Shown here one piece after another: positions 52,414 to 61,007 of a stretch of 64,000 bases of DNA. The position numbers were made by a program, and so were the translations under genes. Position 1 is the stretch's first letter. The number at the start of each line of letters is the position of its first letter. Source of the stretch: Gammaproteobacteria bacterium HGW-Gammaproteobacteria-15 (GTDB lineage Bacteria > Pseudomonadota > Gammaproteobacteria > Enterobacterales > Alteromonadaceae); assembly GCA_002840125.1 (NCBI GenBank), contig PGZF01000003.1, forward strand, positions 248,001 through 312,000, read 5' to 3'. Under the pieces are notes generated by a model. The model was not told the DNA's origin. It was given only the letters and a program-made list of their open reading frames with translations, and searched no databases.

Positions 52414-55400
52414 TCATTTTTCCGGTAATGCGCGGCGCAGCAGCAAAAAATACAATACCGGCATTAGCAACATCGACACCAGCGGTGCGGCCAGCATACC
52501 GCCCAGCATAGGTGCAGCAATGCGCTGCATAACCTCATTGCCGGCCCCGCTGCCCAGCATTACCGGCAGTAAACTGACAATAATGGTCAGCACTGTCATC
52601 GCTTTTGGCCTTACCCGCTGCACAGCACCCTGCATAATGGCTTGCCACAGCTGCTGCTGGTTTTGTGGCTTTACGTCCTCTACTGCGCGCTTTAAATACA
52701 GCAACATTACCACCGCAAATTCGGCTGCCACGCCACCTAAGGCAATTAAGCCTACAGCAACCGCTACCGACAGCTGGTAATCGAGCAAATACAGCAACCA
52801 TAAGCTACCGCTAAGCGCAAAGGGTAAAGTAACCAGCACCAGCAGCACATCACTAAAGCGGCGGAAGGTTAAATACAGCAGCAACACAATCAGCAGTAAA
52901 GTAAAGGGCAGTAGTTGCTGCAGACGCTGTGTTACCCGCTGCAGATATTCATACTGGCCGCCGATACTGACACTAACCTGCGGTGCAAAGCGCTGCTCAG
53001 CCAGCAGCTGCTGCAACTGCGCAATATAAGTACCAAGTCGGGTTTCTGCTGGCAGATCAATATACACCCAGCTGGTTAAACGGGCGTTTTCAGCGCGGAT
53101 CATCACCGGGCCCTGTATTACCTCTACCTTTGCTACTTGCTCCAGTAACAGGTAGGCGCCGTCTGCACTTTGCAGCGGCAACCGGCGGATATCATCCGGG
53201 TGGCTGCGGCTGTCACGGGGGAAACGCAGGCTTATATCGTAGCGCTCGCGGCCCTGTATGCTTTGTGCTACCGGCGCACCGCCAATAGCAAAGGCCACAT
53301 ATTGCTGCAGCTCGGTAAGTGTCAGGCCGTAGCGGCCCAACTGCTGTAAGTCGGGTGTAATTTGTAAATACAGGCCATCTTCAGCGCGCTCAGCAAATAC
53401 TGAGCGGCTGCCTGGCAGTTGTCTAATCTGGCTTTCCAACTGTTGCGCTGTTTGTGAAATAGTGGCCAGATCCGGCCCGCTGACACGTACTCCCACCGCG
53501 GTACGAATACCGGTAGATAACATATCAATCCGGGTTTTTATCGGTGGCAACCAGGCATTAGTCAGGCCCGGTACCTGCACGGTGGCGTCCAGCTGGGCAA
53601 TAATATCATTTAGCGTCACCCCATGCCGCCACTGGCTTTGCGGCTTTAACTTAATGCTGGTTTCCAGCATTGTCAGCGGGGCCGGATCGGTGGCGGTATC
53701 GGCGCGGCCACTTTTACCCAGCACGGTGTCTACCTCGGGCACGGTTTTTATTAAGCGATCAGTTTGCTGCAGCAGCTTTGCCGCTGTGGCCGGGCTTATG
53801 CCGGGCAGGGTGGTGGGCATATACAGCAGATCGCCTTCAGCAAAGGCTGGCATAAACTCGGTAGATAACCGTTGCCACGGCAGCAGGCTGGAGCCCAGTG
53901 CCAGTACACACAGCAGTACTAAAGCTTTGGGAAAGCGCAGGCATAATGTTAGCAGCGGGGTATAAAGCACAATCAGTACGCGGCTAAGCGGGTTGCTGTG
54001 TTCTGAGGGCAGCTTACCGCGTAAAAAATACAGCATCAGCACCGGGATCAGTGTTATTGCCAGCAATGCTGCCGAGGCCATAGCAAAGGTTTTAGTGTAA
54101 GCCAGCGGGGCAAATAAGCGGCCTTCCTGCGCTTCGAGCATAAACACCGGTAAAAAACTGACAGTGATCACCAGCAAAGAGAAAAACAGCGCCGGGCCAA
54201 CATCCAGGCAGGCGTCGATAATGGTCTGGCGAAACTCTGCCGCGCTCAGCTCTTTACCGTTAGCACGGGCCTGCTCCAGTTTTTTATGACCGTGTTCTAC
54301 CATGACAATGGCTGCATCAACCAAAGCGCCAATGGCAATAGCTATACCGCCCAGGCTCATCACATTGGCATTAATGCCCAGTTTTTGCATCAGCAAAATA
54401 CTGGCCAGCAGGGCCAGTGGTAAGCTGATTACTGCCACTAACGCAGAGCGGGCATGCAGTAAAAACACCAGACACACCAGCGCGACTACCGCCATTTCTT
54501 CCAGCAGCTTCTGGCTTAAATTGCTGACGGTGTTTTCAATCAGCTCAGAGCGGTCGTACACCGTTACCGGCTCAACCCCCTCTGGCAGGCCGTTTTTTAG
54601 CCCGGCCAGTTTATGTTTTACTGCATTGATGGTGCTAAGCGCATTTTCGCCCTGGCGCATCACAATAATACCGCCAATCACTTCACCTTCGCCGTTTAGT
54701 TCGGCAATACCGCGCCGTGCTGCCGGTACTAACTGCACAGTGCCAATATCAGCGAGTGTCAGCGGGTAATCGGCGCTGTTACGCACGCCAAGCGGCACTG
54801 CAGCCAGGTTTTCCAGCGACTGAATATATTCACCGGCCTGCACCAGCAGTTCAGTTTCAGCGATTTCAATAATACCGCCGCCCTGCTGCTGATTATGGTT
54901 GTTAATGGCACTAATCACCTGCGCCAGAGTAACGTTATAAGCGCGCATCAGGCGCGGCTCTATTTGCAATTGATAAGTTTTTGCCATACCGCCGATGCCG
55001 GCGACTTCTGCCACACCGCTGACACTTTGCAATTCAGGTTTAAGGAAAAACTGCTGCAGGCTGCTGAGTTGCTCCAGCGACTGTTGGCCGGTTCTATCGA
55101 CCAGGGCGTACTGAAATATCCAGCCGACACCGCTGGCATCAGGCCCTAAGGTGGCATTGGCACCTGCTGGCAGCGTAACAGTTTGCAGATATTCCAGTAC
55201 CCGTGATCGCGCCCAGTAGGGGTCGGTGCCATCCTCAAAAATAACATACAGATAGCTGTCGTTCGGCATGGAAAAGCTGCGCACGGCTTTAGCTTTGGGC
55301 ACGGCCAGTAACGCACTGGACAGCGGATAGCTGATTTGCTGCTCTATGGTTTCTGGTGTCTGGCCCGGGTAACTGGTTTTTATAATAACTTGCACATCGG

Positions 55401-55527
55401 ATAAATCCGGCAGGGCATCTAATTTAAGTTGCTGGCTGGCCTGATAGCCAAACAGGGCCAGCGCAAAGGTGCTTAGCAAAATCAGCAGCGGGTTTTGTAC
55501 CGACCAGCGAATAATAGCTTTAATCAT
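52414..55527 (-). CDS. cusA: Heavy-metal efflux RND pump CusA
   Basis: A 1037-residue inner-membrane RND transporter of the heavy-metal group. The proton relay is present in helix 4 (GALVDAAIVMVE, with Asp404 and Glu411). The three methionines that bind Cu(I)/Ag(I) in E. coli CusA are conserved in their contexts YMPTTLPG, LTMLETSIK and RIDMLSTGI, which favours copper or silver over zinc or cobalt. Its gene follows cusB by 11 bases on the minus strand. An outer-membrane CusC-type channel and the small CusF are absent from the neighbourhood. Confidence 0.95.
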   Translation of the reverse strand: MIKAIIRWSVQNPLLILLSTFALALFGYQASQQLKLDALPDLSDVQVIIKTSYPGQTPETIEQQISYPLSSALLAVPKAKAVRSFSMPNDSYLYVIFEDGTDPYWARSRVLEYLQTVTLPAGANATLGPDASGVGWIFQYALVDRTGQQSLEQLSSLQQFFLKPELQSVSGVAEVAGIGGMAKTYQLQIEPRLMRAYNVTLAQVISAINNHNQQQGGGIIEIAETELLVQAGEYIQSLENLAAVPLGVRNSADYPLTLADIGTVQLVPAARRGIAELNGEGEVIGGIIVMRQGENALSTINAVKHKLAGLKNGLPEGVEPVTVYDRSELIENTVSNLSQKLLEEMAVVALVCLVFLLHARSALVAVISLPLALLASILLMQKLGINANVMSLGGIAIAIGALVDAAIVMVEHGHKKLEQARANGKELSAAEFRQTIIDACLDVGPALFFSLLVITVSFLPVFMLEAQEGRLFAPLAYTKTFAMASAALLAITLIPVLMLYFLRGKLPSEHSNPLSRVLIVLYTPLLTLCLRFPKALVLLCVLALGSSLLPWQRLSTEFMPAFAEGDLLYMPTTLPGISPATAAKLLQQTDRLIKTVPEVDTVLGKSGRADTATDPAPLTMLETSIKLKPQSQWRHGVTLNDIIAQLDATVQVPGLTNAWLPPIKTRIDMLSTGIRTAVGVRVSGPDLATISQTAQQLESQIRQLPGSRSVFAERAEDGLYLQITPDLQQLGRYGLTLTELQQYVAFAIGGAPVAQSIQGRERYDISLRFPRDSRSHPDDIRRLPLQSADGAYLLLEQVAKVEVIQGPVMIRAENARLTSWVYIDLPAETRLGTYIAQLQQLLAEQRFAPQVSVSIGGQYEYLQRVTQRLQQLLPFTLLLIVLLLYLTFRRFSDVLLVLVTLPFALSGSLWLLYLLDYQLSVAVAVGLIALGGVAAEFAVVMLLYLKRAVEDVKPQNQQQLWQAIMQGAVQRVRPKAMTVLTIIVSLLPVMLGSGAGNEVMQRIAAPMLGGMLAAPLVSMLLMPVLYFLLLRRALPEK

Positions 55528-55538
55528 GCTCGCTGCTC

Positions 55539-56774
55539 CTAATGCTGATGACTGTCAGCGGTGCTTTGTGGCAACTGGCTTAAACTGGCCTGGGCATCAA
55601 GTAAAAACTGGCCGGATACCACTACCTGTTCACCCTGATGTAAGCCGGTTAACACCTGCACATAACCCTGGGCGCTACTGCCGGTAGTAATATGCCGTAC
55701 ACTAAAGCTATCGCCGTCTTTAACGATTACCCGGCTGCCGTTACCTGATAACAACACCGCATCACGCGGCACCGCCAATACATCACGTAGCGGCCCGCCA
55801 TACAAACGTACCGGTAGCAACATATTGGGTTGCAGCAGTTGTTGTTTGTTGTCTACCGTCATGCGTACTTTGCTGCTGCGGCTTTGCGCATCCAGTGCCG
55901 GGTAAATAAAATCGACCCTGGTTTCAATGCCTGTTATCTGATGCGATGGAATATCTACCTCGGCGCTCATACCCTCACGCAACCAGCTTTGCTGCGCCTG
56001 GGCTACATCGGCTAATAACCAGACTTTGGCTAAGCTGGTGATCTCCAGCAGGGTATCGCCGGGGCTGATATACATACCATCACGCACGTTCAGCATAGTT
56101 ACCACGCCATCCTGATGGGCATATACGGTTATTTGATACTGGCTTTGCCGGCTTTGTTGTAGCTGGCTAATATCGTTGTCGGTAAGGCCGAGCAGCCGTA
56201 AGCGGGTTTCGGCGCGTTTTAGTAAGCTGCTGCTGCGCTCGCCATTTTGTTTGCTGACCGACAATGCCTGCAGATAATCGTCCTGCGCTACCAGTAAATC
56301 CGGTGCGTAGTAACTAAACAGTTTTTCACCGGCCTTAACGCGCTGGCCCAGGCTGCGCACATATAATTGTTCTATCCAGCCCTCAGCGCGGATATGGCTG
56401 TGGTGAATAGCATCTTCCGGGTACTGCACCTGGGCAAAGGTTTCAATAAAGCGCCATAAAGTGCGTGGCGCAGCAGCTTCGGTGCGTATTGCCAGCGCTT
56501 GCTGCATAGCACCGTTAACGTCTACAGCTGTTGTTTGCTGCTGGCGCTGCTGCACTAATTCCATGCCGCAAATCGGGCAGTTACCGCTTTCGCCCTGTTG
56601 AATATGCGGGTGCATCGGGCAGACATACAGCGGTGTTGCGTGTGGCAATACGCTCTGCTGCGCGGCAGGGGAAGCTGCCGGTGAAGCCTGAGGAAGGTGG
56701 TGACTATGATCTTGGGCCAAAACGGCAACAGCCGGTTGCAACAACAGCAAAGTTATAAAATAAAAAGTACGCAT
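55539..56774 (-). CDS. cusB: Periplasmic adaptor CusB with heavy-metal-binding domain
   Basis: ATG 56774 has CAGGA seven bases upstream; the longer frame adds six residues without a better site. After a signal peptide (ending VAVLA, about residue 20) comes a His-rich segment (QDHSHHL) and the heavy-metal-binding domain YVCPMHPHIQQGESGNCPIC (50-69) followed by GMEL. Barrel-sandwich and beta-barrel adaptor domains fill the rest to residue 411. It should link CusA to an outer-membrane channel and pass copper or silver to it. Confidence 0.94.
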   Translation of the reverse strand: MRTFYFITLLLLQPAVAVLAQDHSHHLPQASPAASPAAQQSVLPHATPLYVCPMHPHIQQGESGNCPICGMELVQQRQQQTTAVDVNGAMQQALAIRTEAAAPRTLWRFIETFAQVQYPEDAIHHSHIRAEGWIEQLYVRSLGQRVKAGEKLFSYYAPDLLVAQDDYLQALSVSKQNGERSSSLLKRAETRLRLLGLTDNDISQLQQSRQSQYQITVYAHQDGVVTMLNVRDGMYISPGDTLLEITSLAKVWLLADVAQAQQSWLREGMSAEVDIPSHQITGIETRVDFIYPALDAQSRSSKVRMTVDNKQQLLQPNMLLPVRLYGGPLRDVLAVPRDAVLLSGNGSRVIVKDGDSFSVRHITTGSSAQGYVQVLTGLHQGEQVVVSGQFLLDAQASLSQLPQSTADSHQH

Positions 56775-56838
56775 AATATTTTCCTGAAACAATACAAACC
56801 CGCGTGCAGAAGCACAGCATTAACACGGTTTAATCGGT

Positions 56839-57228
56839 TCAGGCGTTTATAGGCGGCGGGGGATCTTCGGTAAATAACCACTGCGGCAGGCTGCTAGTTA
56901 GCCTTGCTACGGTATTATGAGGGCGGATATAGCGAAATAACTCGGTGGTTAACAGTGCGCCGCCTGCAGCACAATGCTTGGTGCAGCAATCACCTTTGCA
57001 TTTATGTTGGGCTTGCTCGCAGCAGCTGTGAGCAGTGTCGTCAGGTACTGCGGTTTGTAAGCTATGGCATGGCATCTCGGCTTCTGCTGCCGGCGCTGTA
57101 TGCTGGTGCTGTGCCATTGCATCAGCCAGCGTATAGGCATGCGCCTGCTGCACCGATCCGCTAAGGCCGGATAGTGCCAGGGTAAGCAATAACAAATAGC
57201 TAAGTACTGTGCGCATGGCGCTTATCAT
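56839..57228 (-). CDS. Cys- and His-rich exported protein, probably metal-binding
   Basis: From ATG 57228 (a second ATG is at 57216) the 129 residues have a signal peptide (LLLLTLALSGLSGSVQQAHA) and a mature part rich in His and Cys: QHQHTAP, MPCHSLQ, then HSCCEQAQHKCKGDCCTKHC. The cluster of eight cysteines within about 25 residues is typical of small copper- or zinc-binding periplasmic proteins. It lies 64 bases upstream of cusB in the same direction and is likely part of the copper response. No family is named with confidence. Confidence 0.72.
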   Translation of the reverse strand: MISAMRTVLSYLLLLTLALSGLSGSVQQAHAYTLADAMAQHQHTAPAAEAEMPCHSLQTAVPDDTAHSCCEQAQHKCKGDCCTKHCAAGGALLTTELFRYIRPHNTVARLTSSLPQWLFTEDPPPPINA

Positions 57229-57235
57229 AGGCGGT

Positions 57236-57853
57236 TTAACTTGCCGGGTCCAGCACGCCGTTAATACTGGCATTTTTACGAAACCAACCGGCAATGCTGT
57301 AGCGGCTGTCTATGGCCGGTAGCACTTCATGTGGGAAGCGCTCACTTTCAAACAGGATCAGGCTGCCGGCAGTGGGCAGAAATTTATCAATCAGGTTGTC
57401 GTGTTCATCATACAGCGCTAACTCGCCACCCGCGCTGACACTGTTTAAGTAACTTACCGTGGTGAGCACCCGGTTTGAGCGGCCGCTAAAAGCATCAACA
57501 TGTTTTTGGTAATAGTCACCGTTTTGGTAGCGGGCAAAGTGGCATTCAAAATCAAATAAGCCTAAAAAGCAGCGCCGGTTAAACAATTGCTGCAACTGCG
57601 CCATCTGTGCCAGATATTGCTGCTGCGCGTTGGTGCTGCCATCAAACCATTGGGTGGCATCGCGGCGGATCTGCTGATTTAACTGATGATCGCCCTGACG
57701 GCCAATACCAGCAGGTGCAAGCTGCGCCTGATGTCTGGCTTCATGCGCCAGTGCGGTATTTAATTCAGTGCTTAAAAAATCAGGCAGCCAAACCCAGCCG
57801 TGCTGATAAAAAGCCTCAATAATAGCGTCACTGGACAAAGCCGGGCCGGACAT
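57236..57853 (-). CDS. 2-oxoglutarate/Fe(II)-dependent oxygenase
   Basis: ATG 57853 is preferred, giving 205 residues; the frame extends 18 codons further without a site. It has the 2OG-Fe(II) fold: His118 and Asp120 in QKHVDAF, distal His175 in ERFPHEV and the 2-oxoglutarate Arg184 in SRYSIAGW. The type resembles the SM-20/PHD-like prolyl hydroxylase proteins of gammaproteobacteria. It sits seven bases upstream of the Cys-rich gene, so they may be co-transcribed. The substrate is unknown. Confidence 0.87.
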   Translation of the reverse strand: MSGPALSSDAIIEAFYQHGWVWLPDFLSTELNTALAHEARHQAQLAPAGIGRQGDHQLNQQIRRDATQWFDGSTNAQQQYLAQMAQLQQLFNRRCFLGLFDFECHFARYQNGDYYQKHVDAFSGRSNRVLTTVSYLNSVSAGGELALYDEHDNLIDKFLPTAGSLILFESERFPHEVLPAIDSRYSIAGWFRKNASINGVLDPAS

Positions 57854-57960
57854 AGCGATACTCAGAAGATGAACTGCGTTTATTGTCGCTGAAAAAAGCA
57901 CGCCCATAAAGCGGATTTTGTTACTCTTGGCATCAGGTTAGTTTATGCCAAAGGAAACCC

Positions 57961-58584
57961 ATGTCAGACAGTATCTATTTCTATGAACCCGCCAAAGGCC
58001 ATGGCTTGGCGCACGACCCCTTTAATGCGCTGGTAGCGCCAAGGCCGATAGGCTGGATCTCCACTCAAGACAACCAGGGCAAGCTTAACTTAGCACCCTA
58101 CAGTTTTTTCAATGCCTTTAACTACACGCCGCCAATTATTGGTTTTGCCAGCACCAGTTACAAAGATACGCTACGCAATATTGAGCAAACCGGTGAGTTT
58201 TGCTGGAACCTGGTAACTAAACCGTTAGCAGAGGCGATGAACCAGACCAGTGCCGCCGTTGCACCTGAGGTAGATGAATTTATGCTGGCCGGTTTAACGG
58301 CCAAAGCCTCCAGTATTATCAAGGTGCCGCATGTTGCACAAAGCCCGGTTACCTTTGAATGTAAGCTAAGCCAGATAGTGCAGCTAAGTGCGGCCGATGG
58401 CAGCAAAATTACTACCTGGATGGTGTTTGGTGAAGTGGTTGGCGTGCATATTGCGCAGCATTTGCTGGTGGATGGACTATACGACACAGCAGCGGCTGAG
58501 CCGGTATTGCGCGGTGGCGGCCCGGGCGATTATTTTGTCGCAGATGCCGCAACGCGGTTTCAGCTATTGCGGCCAAAGATTTAA
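57961..58584 (+). CDS. Flavin reductase-like FMN-binding protein
   Basis: The 207 residues form one flavin-reductase domain (split-barrel FMN-binding). Typical stretches are LVAPRPIGWISTQD, NLAPYSFFNAFNYTPP, GEFCWNLVT and the late VFGEVVGVHI. Members reduce or hold FMN, or act as the reductase of two-component oxygenases. It is divergent from the oxygenase gene with 107 bases between their starts. It is followed by the structured element at 58629-58780. Confidence 0.9.
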   Translation: MSDSIYFYEPAKGHGLAHDPFNALVAPRPIGWISTQDNQGKLNLAPYSFFNAFNYTPPIIGFASTSYKDTLRNIEQTGEFCWNLVTKPLAEAMNQTSAAVAPEVDEFMLAGLTAKASSIIKVPHVAQSPVTFECKLSQIVQLSAADGSKITTWMVFGEVVGVHIAQHLLVDGLYDTAAAEPVLRGGGPGDYFVADAATRFQLLRPKI

Positions 58585-58628
58585 CAAAGTAGACGAATGT
58601 TTAAGCTGCTCACCTAAGGGAGAATCGA

Positions 58629-58780
58629 CTTGCCCTAAGCCAACCGTTGAAGGCATGGATGCTGACAAATTCGCCGGGAGCGAATTTGAACAGCTATGCT
58701 GGTCCGCAGGATGAACTTCACGGATGAAGTTCATAGTCGAGCCCCCATGGATGGGTTCACGGCGCGTTGGCGTGGGCAAG
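58629..58780. repeat. Nested inverted-repeat element downstream of the flavin reductase gene
   Basis: The 236-base gap between converging genes (58585-58820) contains nested arms: 58629-58635 with 58774-58780 (7 bp) and 58639-58644 with 58766-58771 (6 bp) enclose three hairpins. These are 58666-58674 with 58680-58688 (9 bp), 58711-58720 with 58725-58734 (10 bp, perfect) and a CCCAT-ATGGG stem near 58743-58754. The first hairpin has the same core (CAAATTCG and CGAATTTG, 5-base loop) as the central hairpin of the element at 52167-52387. A further partial hairpin lies at about 58778-58803. No gene is seen. Confidence 0.55.
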
Positions 58781-58820
58781 CCGGTTCGTTAGCTGACCGG
58801 TTGTAGATTGTTGCGTAAAG

Positions 58821-59693
58821 CTAAAACTGGTAACTATTGGTTTTAGCCAGCAAATCTTTGGCTTTAATTTTGCCGGTCATACACTGGTTAATATCGGCCT
58901 TTTTTACCACCCAGTAATAACGGCCTTCGCTACCGCGATTGCTTACCTGCAAGGTAACGTATTCATTGTCCGGCATATCGCGCAGGCTGGCGCCGTAGTC
59001 ACACAATACCTGGCTGAATTTCTCGCCTACTGTCTTCACCATGGCGGCGGTTTGTTGCTGTTGTTCAGCAAGTTGTTTTGCCCGCTGCTCTTCCAGTTGT
59101 TTGCGGCTTATTCCGGCTTCTTTGGCCACTTCGGCCAGTTTTTCCTGTAACAGCTTGGTTTTTTGCTGTAGCATTTGCAGTTCCTGCTGCTGTTCTTTAT
59201 CCAGTTTGGTCAGATTTTTGTTAAACTCGATATCACGCTTGTCGCGCTCAACATCACGCAGTTCACGCTCTATAGCGCGCTGTTTTTCCGCTATGCGATA
59301 GGTTTGCCGGTGCTGGTCCTGCATCTGCTCCGCCATCTCTTCGGCAGCTTCTGTGATTTTCTCAATATCGATGCTATCAAATTCAAACTCACCGCCCGGC
59401 AATGGCGGCACTGGTGCAACCGGCGTGGCCGGTATGCTCATACTTCTGAACTGAAAAATATGCCGGCCGCCACTGCTGGCCTGAAACAACAAACCCTGGC
59501 CACTTAAATAACTGTACTGCAATGATGATAAACGGCTGTTTTCGTTATCTTTAAACGCAGTTTGCAGGATGGTTTGCAGAATATCGGCATTTTTTTTCAG
59601 CGCCGGGCTAACTTCGGCGGCATGTAACGGCATTAATGCTAAAACTGCGCCAACGGTTGCGGCATAAAATGGGGTACGGCGTAATGCATTCAT
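58821..59693 (-). CDS. Periplasmic coiled-coil protein of the ECF operon
   Basis: The 290-residue product has a signal peptide (AATVGAVLALMPLHAAE), a short globular N-part, and a long charged coiled coil at about 110-220 (repeats of Arg, Asp, Glu, Lys, Leu and Gln). A C-terminal domain follows with two cysteines (VLCDYGASL and INQCMTGK) that may pair, and EGRYYWVVKKAD. It is third in the sigma/anti-sigma operon; its ATG overlaps the anti-sigma stop by four bases. No family is recognised. It may be the main target or signal sensor of the system. Confidence 0.75.
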   Translation of the reverse strand: MNALRRTPFYAATVGAVLALMPLHAAEVSPALKKNADILQTILQTAFKDNENSRLSSLQYSYLSGQGLLFQASSGGRHIFQFRSMSIPATPVAPVPPLPGGEFEFDSIDIEKITEAAEEMAEQMQDQHRQTYRIAEKQRAIERELRDVERDKRDIEFNKNLTKLDKEQQQELQMLQQKTKLLQEKLAEVAKEAGISRKQLEEQRAKQLAEQQQQTAAMVKTVGEKFSQVLCDYGASLRDMPDNEYVTLQVSNRGSEGRYYWVVKKADINQCMTGKIKAKDLLAKTNSYQF

Positions 59694-60334
59694 GGTTTTA
59701 CCACTCCGGTATTGGTTGGGCTATAGTAACTGCTGGCAGGACGGTAACCGGCCTGCATCGGCTGATAGTTTTCCTGCCAGTATTGCCAGTCAGCCTGGCG
59801 TTGCTGGTTAAGGTATTCCACCAGTTGCAGCATATCGCTGCGCTGATCGCGTTTAAGTTCATCTTGTAAGTAATCTTTCAGTAGCACCAACTGCGAGTTG
59901 GTGCTTTGTTGTTGCGTATCCAGTTGCTGCACCAGCCATTGTTGCTGCTCTTTTTGATAAGCCAGCAGTGCAGTGCCGACGGCGCGGTTAATTTCACTTT
60001 GGCTGTTGTGCCAGCTAAGCGTCAGGCTGCCATCCTGCAGCTGAAATTTAGCCGGTGACAGGCTAATTAACATGGCCGCACAAGACAGTGCCAGGCTAAG
60101 CTGAGGCCACCAGCTACGTTGCAGTTTTGGCCTTTGCCACTGTTTGGCAAACAGGGCGCTGCTATCAAATTCCGGTACCGGTTCAAAACGCGGTGCTTTG
60201 GCATCAGCCTGCAATGCCAGAGTGTTTTGCAGCCGGGCATACCACTGTGGGTCGTGTTGCAACTGCATGGCGCATTGCTCAGCGGTTATTTTACCGTCGA
60301 GCCAGTCTTCAAAAATTTGCTGATTGTTCGACAT
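59690..60334 (-). CDS. Putative membrane anti-sigma factor
   Basis: ATG 60334 has GGAGGA upstream and overlaps the sigma gene by 26 bases. The 214-residue protein has a cytoplasmic N-part (NQQIFEDWLDGKITAEQCAM, about 4-23), one hydrophobic segment (WWPQLSLALSCAAMLISLS, about 77-95) and a periplasmic helical C-part rich in Gln. This topology and position fit an anti-sigma factor holding the ECF sigma factor at the membrane, although a zinc-binding motif of the usual type is not seen. Family assignment remains tentative. Confidence 0.7.
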   Translation of the reverse strand: MSNNQQIFEDWLDGKITAEQCAMQLQHDPQWYARLQNTLALQADAKAPRFEPVPEFDSSALFAKQWQRPKLQRSWWPQLSLALSCAAMLISLSPAKFQLQDGSLTLSWHNSQSEINRAVGTALLAYQKEQQQWLVQQLDTQQQSTNSQLVLLKDYLQDELKRDQRSDMLQLVEYLNQQRQADWQYWQENYQPMQAGYRPASSYYSPTNTGVVKP

Positions 60335-60869
60335 GATCGTCCTCCAACTGCAGGCGCAATTTATCCAGCGCGGCATAAAAACGGGATTTTACGGTATTAC
60401 TGGAAATCGCCAGTTGGCTGGCAATTTCATCAAAAGTGAACTGCTGATAAAACTTCAGCTCCAGCACCAGGCGTTGCTCTAGCGGCAAGCTGCGCAACTG
60501 TTGCTGTACTTGCTTTTGCTGCCTGTCATTGGCCAGTTGTTCTGGCATGCCTGGGGCGTCGGCGGGCATTTCAGCCAGCTCATCGTCGTTGTCGCTGTAT
60601 TTACGCCGGCGCAGCATGTCCATGGCGCGGTAGTTGGCAATGCCAAACAACCAGCTTTTAAAGCTGCTGTCACCCCGGTACTGCCCCAGATTGCGGCACA
60701 ACACCAGCAATACATCCTGCAACAGGTCATTGGCGTCTTCACGCGAGCCAAGCAAGCGTAAGCCAAAGTAAAACAGTGCACTTTGATGTCGGTTCACCAA
60801 CTGCTGCCAGGCATGTTGATCACCATTTAACGCTTTGGCAATTAAGCTCTCGTCACTGCGTTTAAACAC
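60309..60869 (-). CDS. ECF-type RNA polymerase sigma factor
   Basis: A 186-residue sigma-70 family protein. Region 2 (about 20-85) includes ALFYFGLRLLGSREDANDLL and SWLFGIANYRAMDMLRRR; region 4 (about 125-175) includes LPLEQRLVLELKFYQQFTFD and IASQLAISSNTVKSRFYAAL. It lacks region 1.1 and 3, as ECF sigma factors do. First gene of the leftward three-gene operon, it probably directs RNA polymerase to an envelope or stress regulon. Confidence 0.92.
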   Translation of the reverse strand: MFKRSDESLIAKALNGDQHAWQQLVNRHQSALFYFGLRLLGSREDANDLLQDVLLVLCRNLGQYRGDSSFKSWLFGIANYRAMDMLRRRKYSDNDDELAEMPADAPGMPEQLANDRQQKQVQQQLRSLPLEQRLVLELKFYQQFTFDEIASQLAISSNTVKSRFYAALDKLRLQLEDDHVEQSANF

Positions 60870-61007
60870 GATATTGTTATTCTCTGCTGGTTTTGTTTAT
60901 TAAGTCGGGCTGACTGCAAATTTAGTTGGCTATTAGCAAAAAAATTTTTATTTTTCTGAGCCGGTAGCGGTTGCATTGCGTAAGTTGGCAAACTAGTGGA
61001 GGAAATT

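Noticed and set aside
53462..53965. A 167-residue open frame on the + strand opposite cusA
   Set aside because: It is an antisense shadow of the conserved RND pump; its Ser/Val/Gly-rich translation matches no family.
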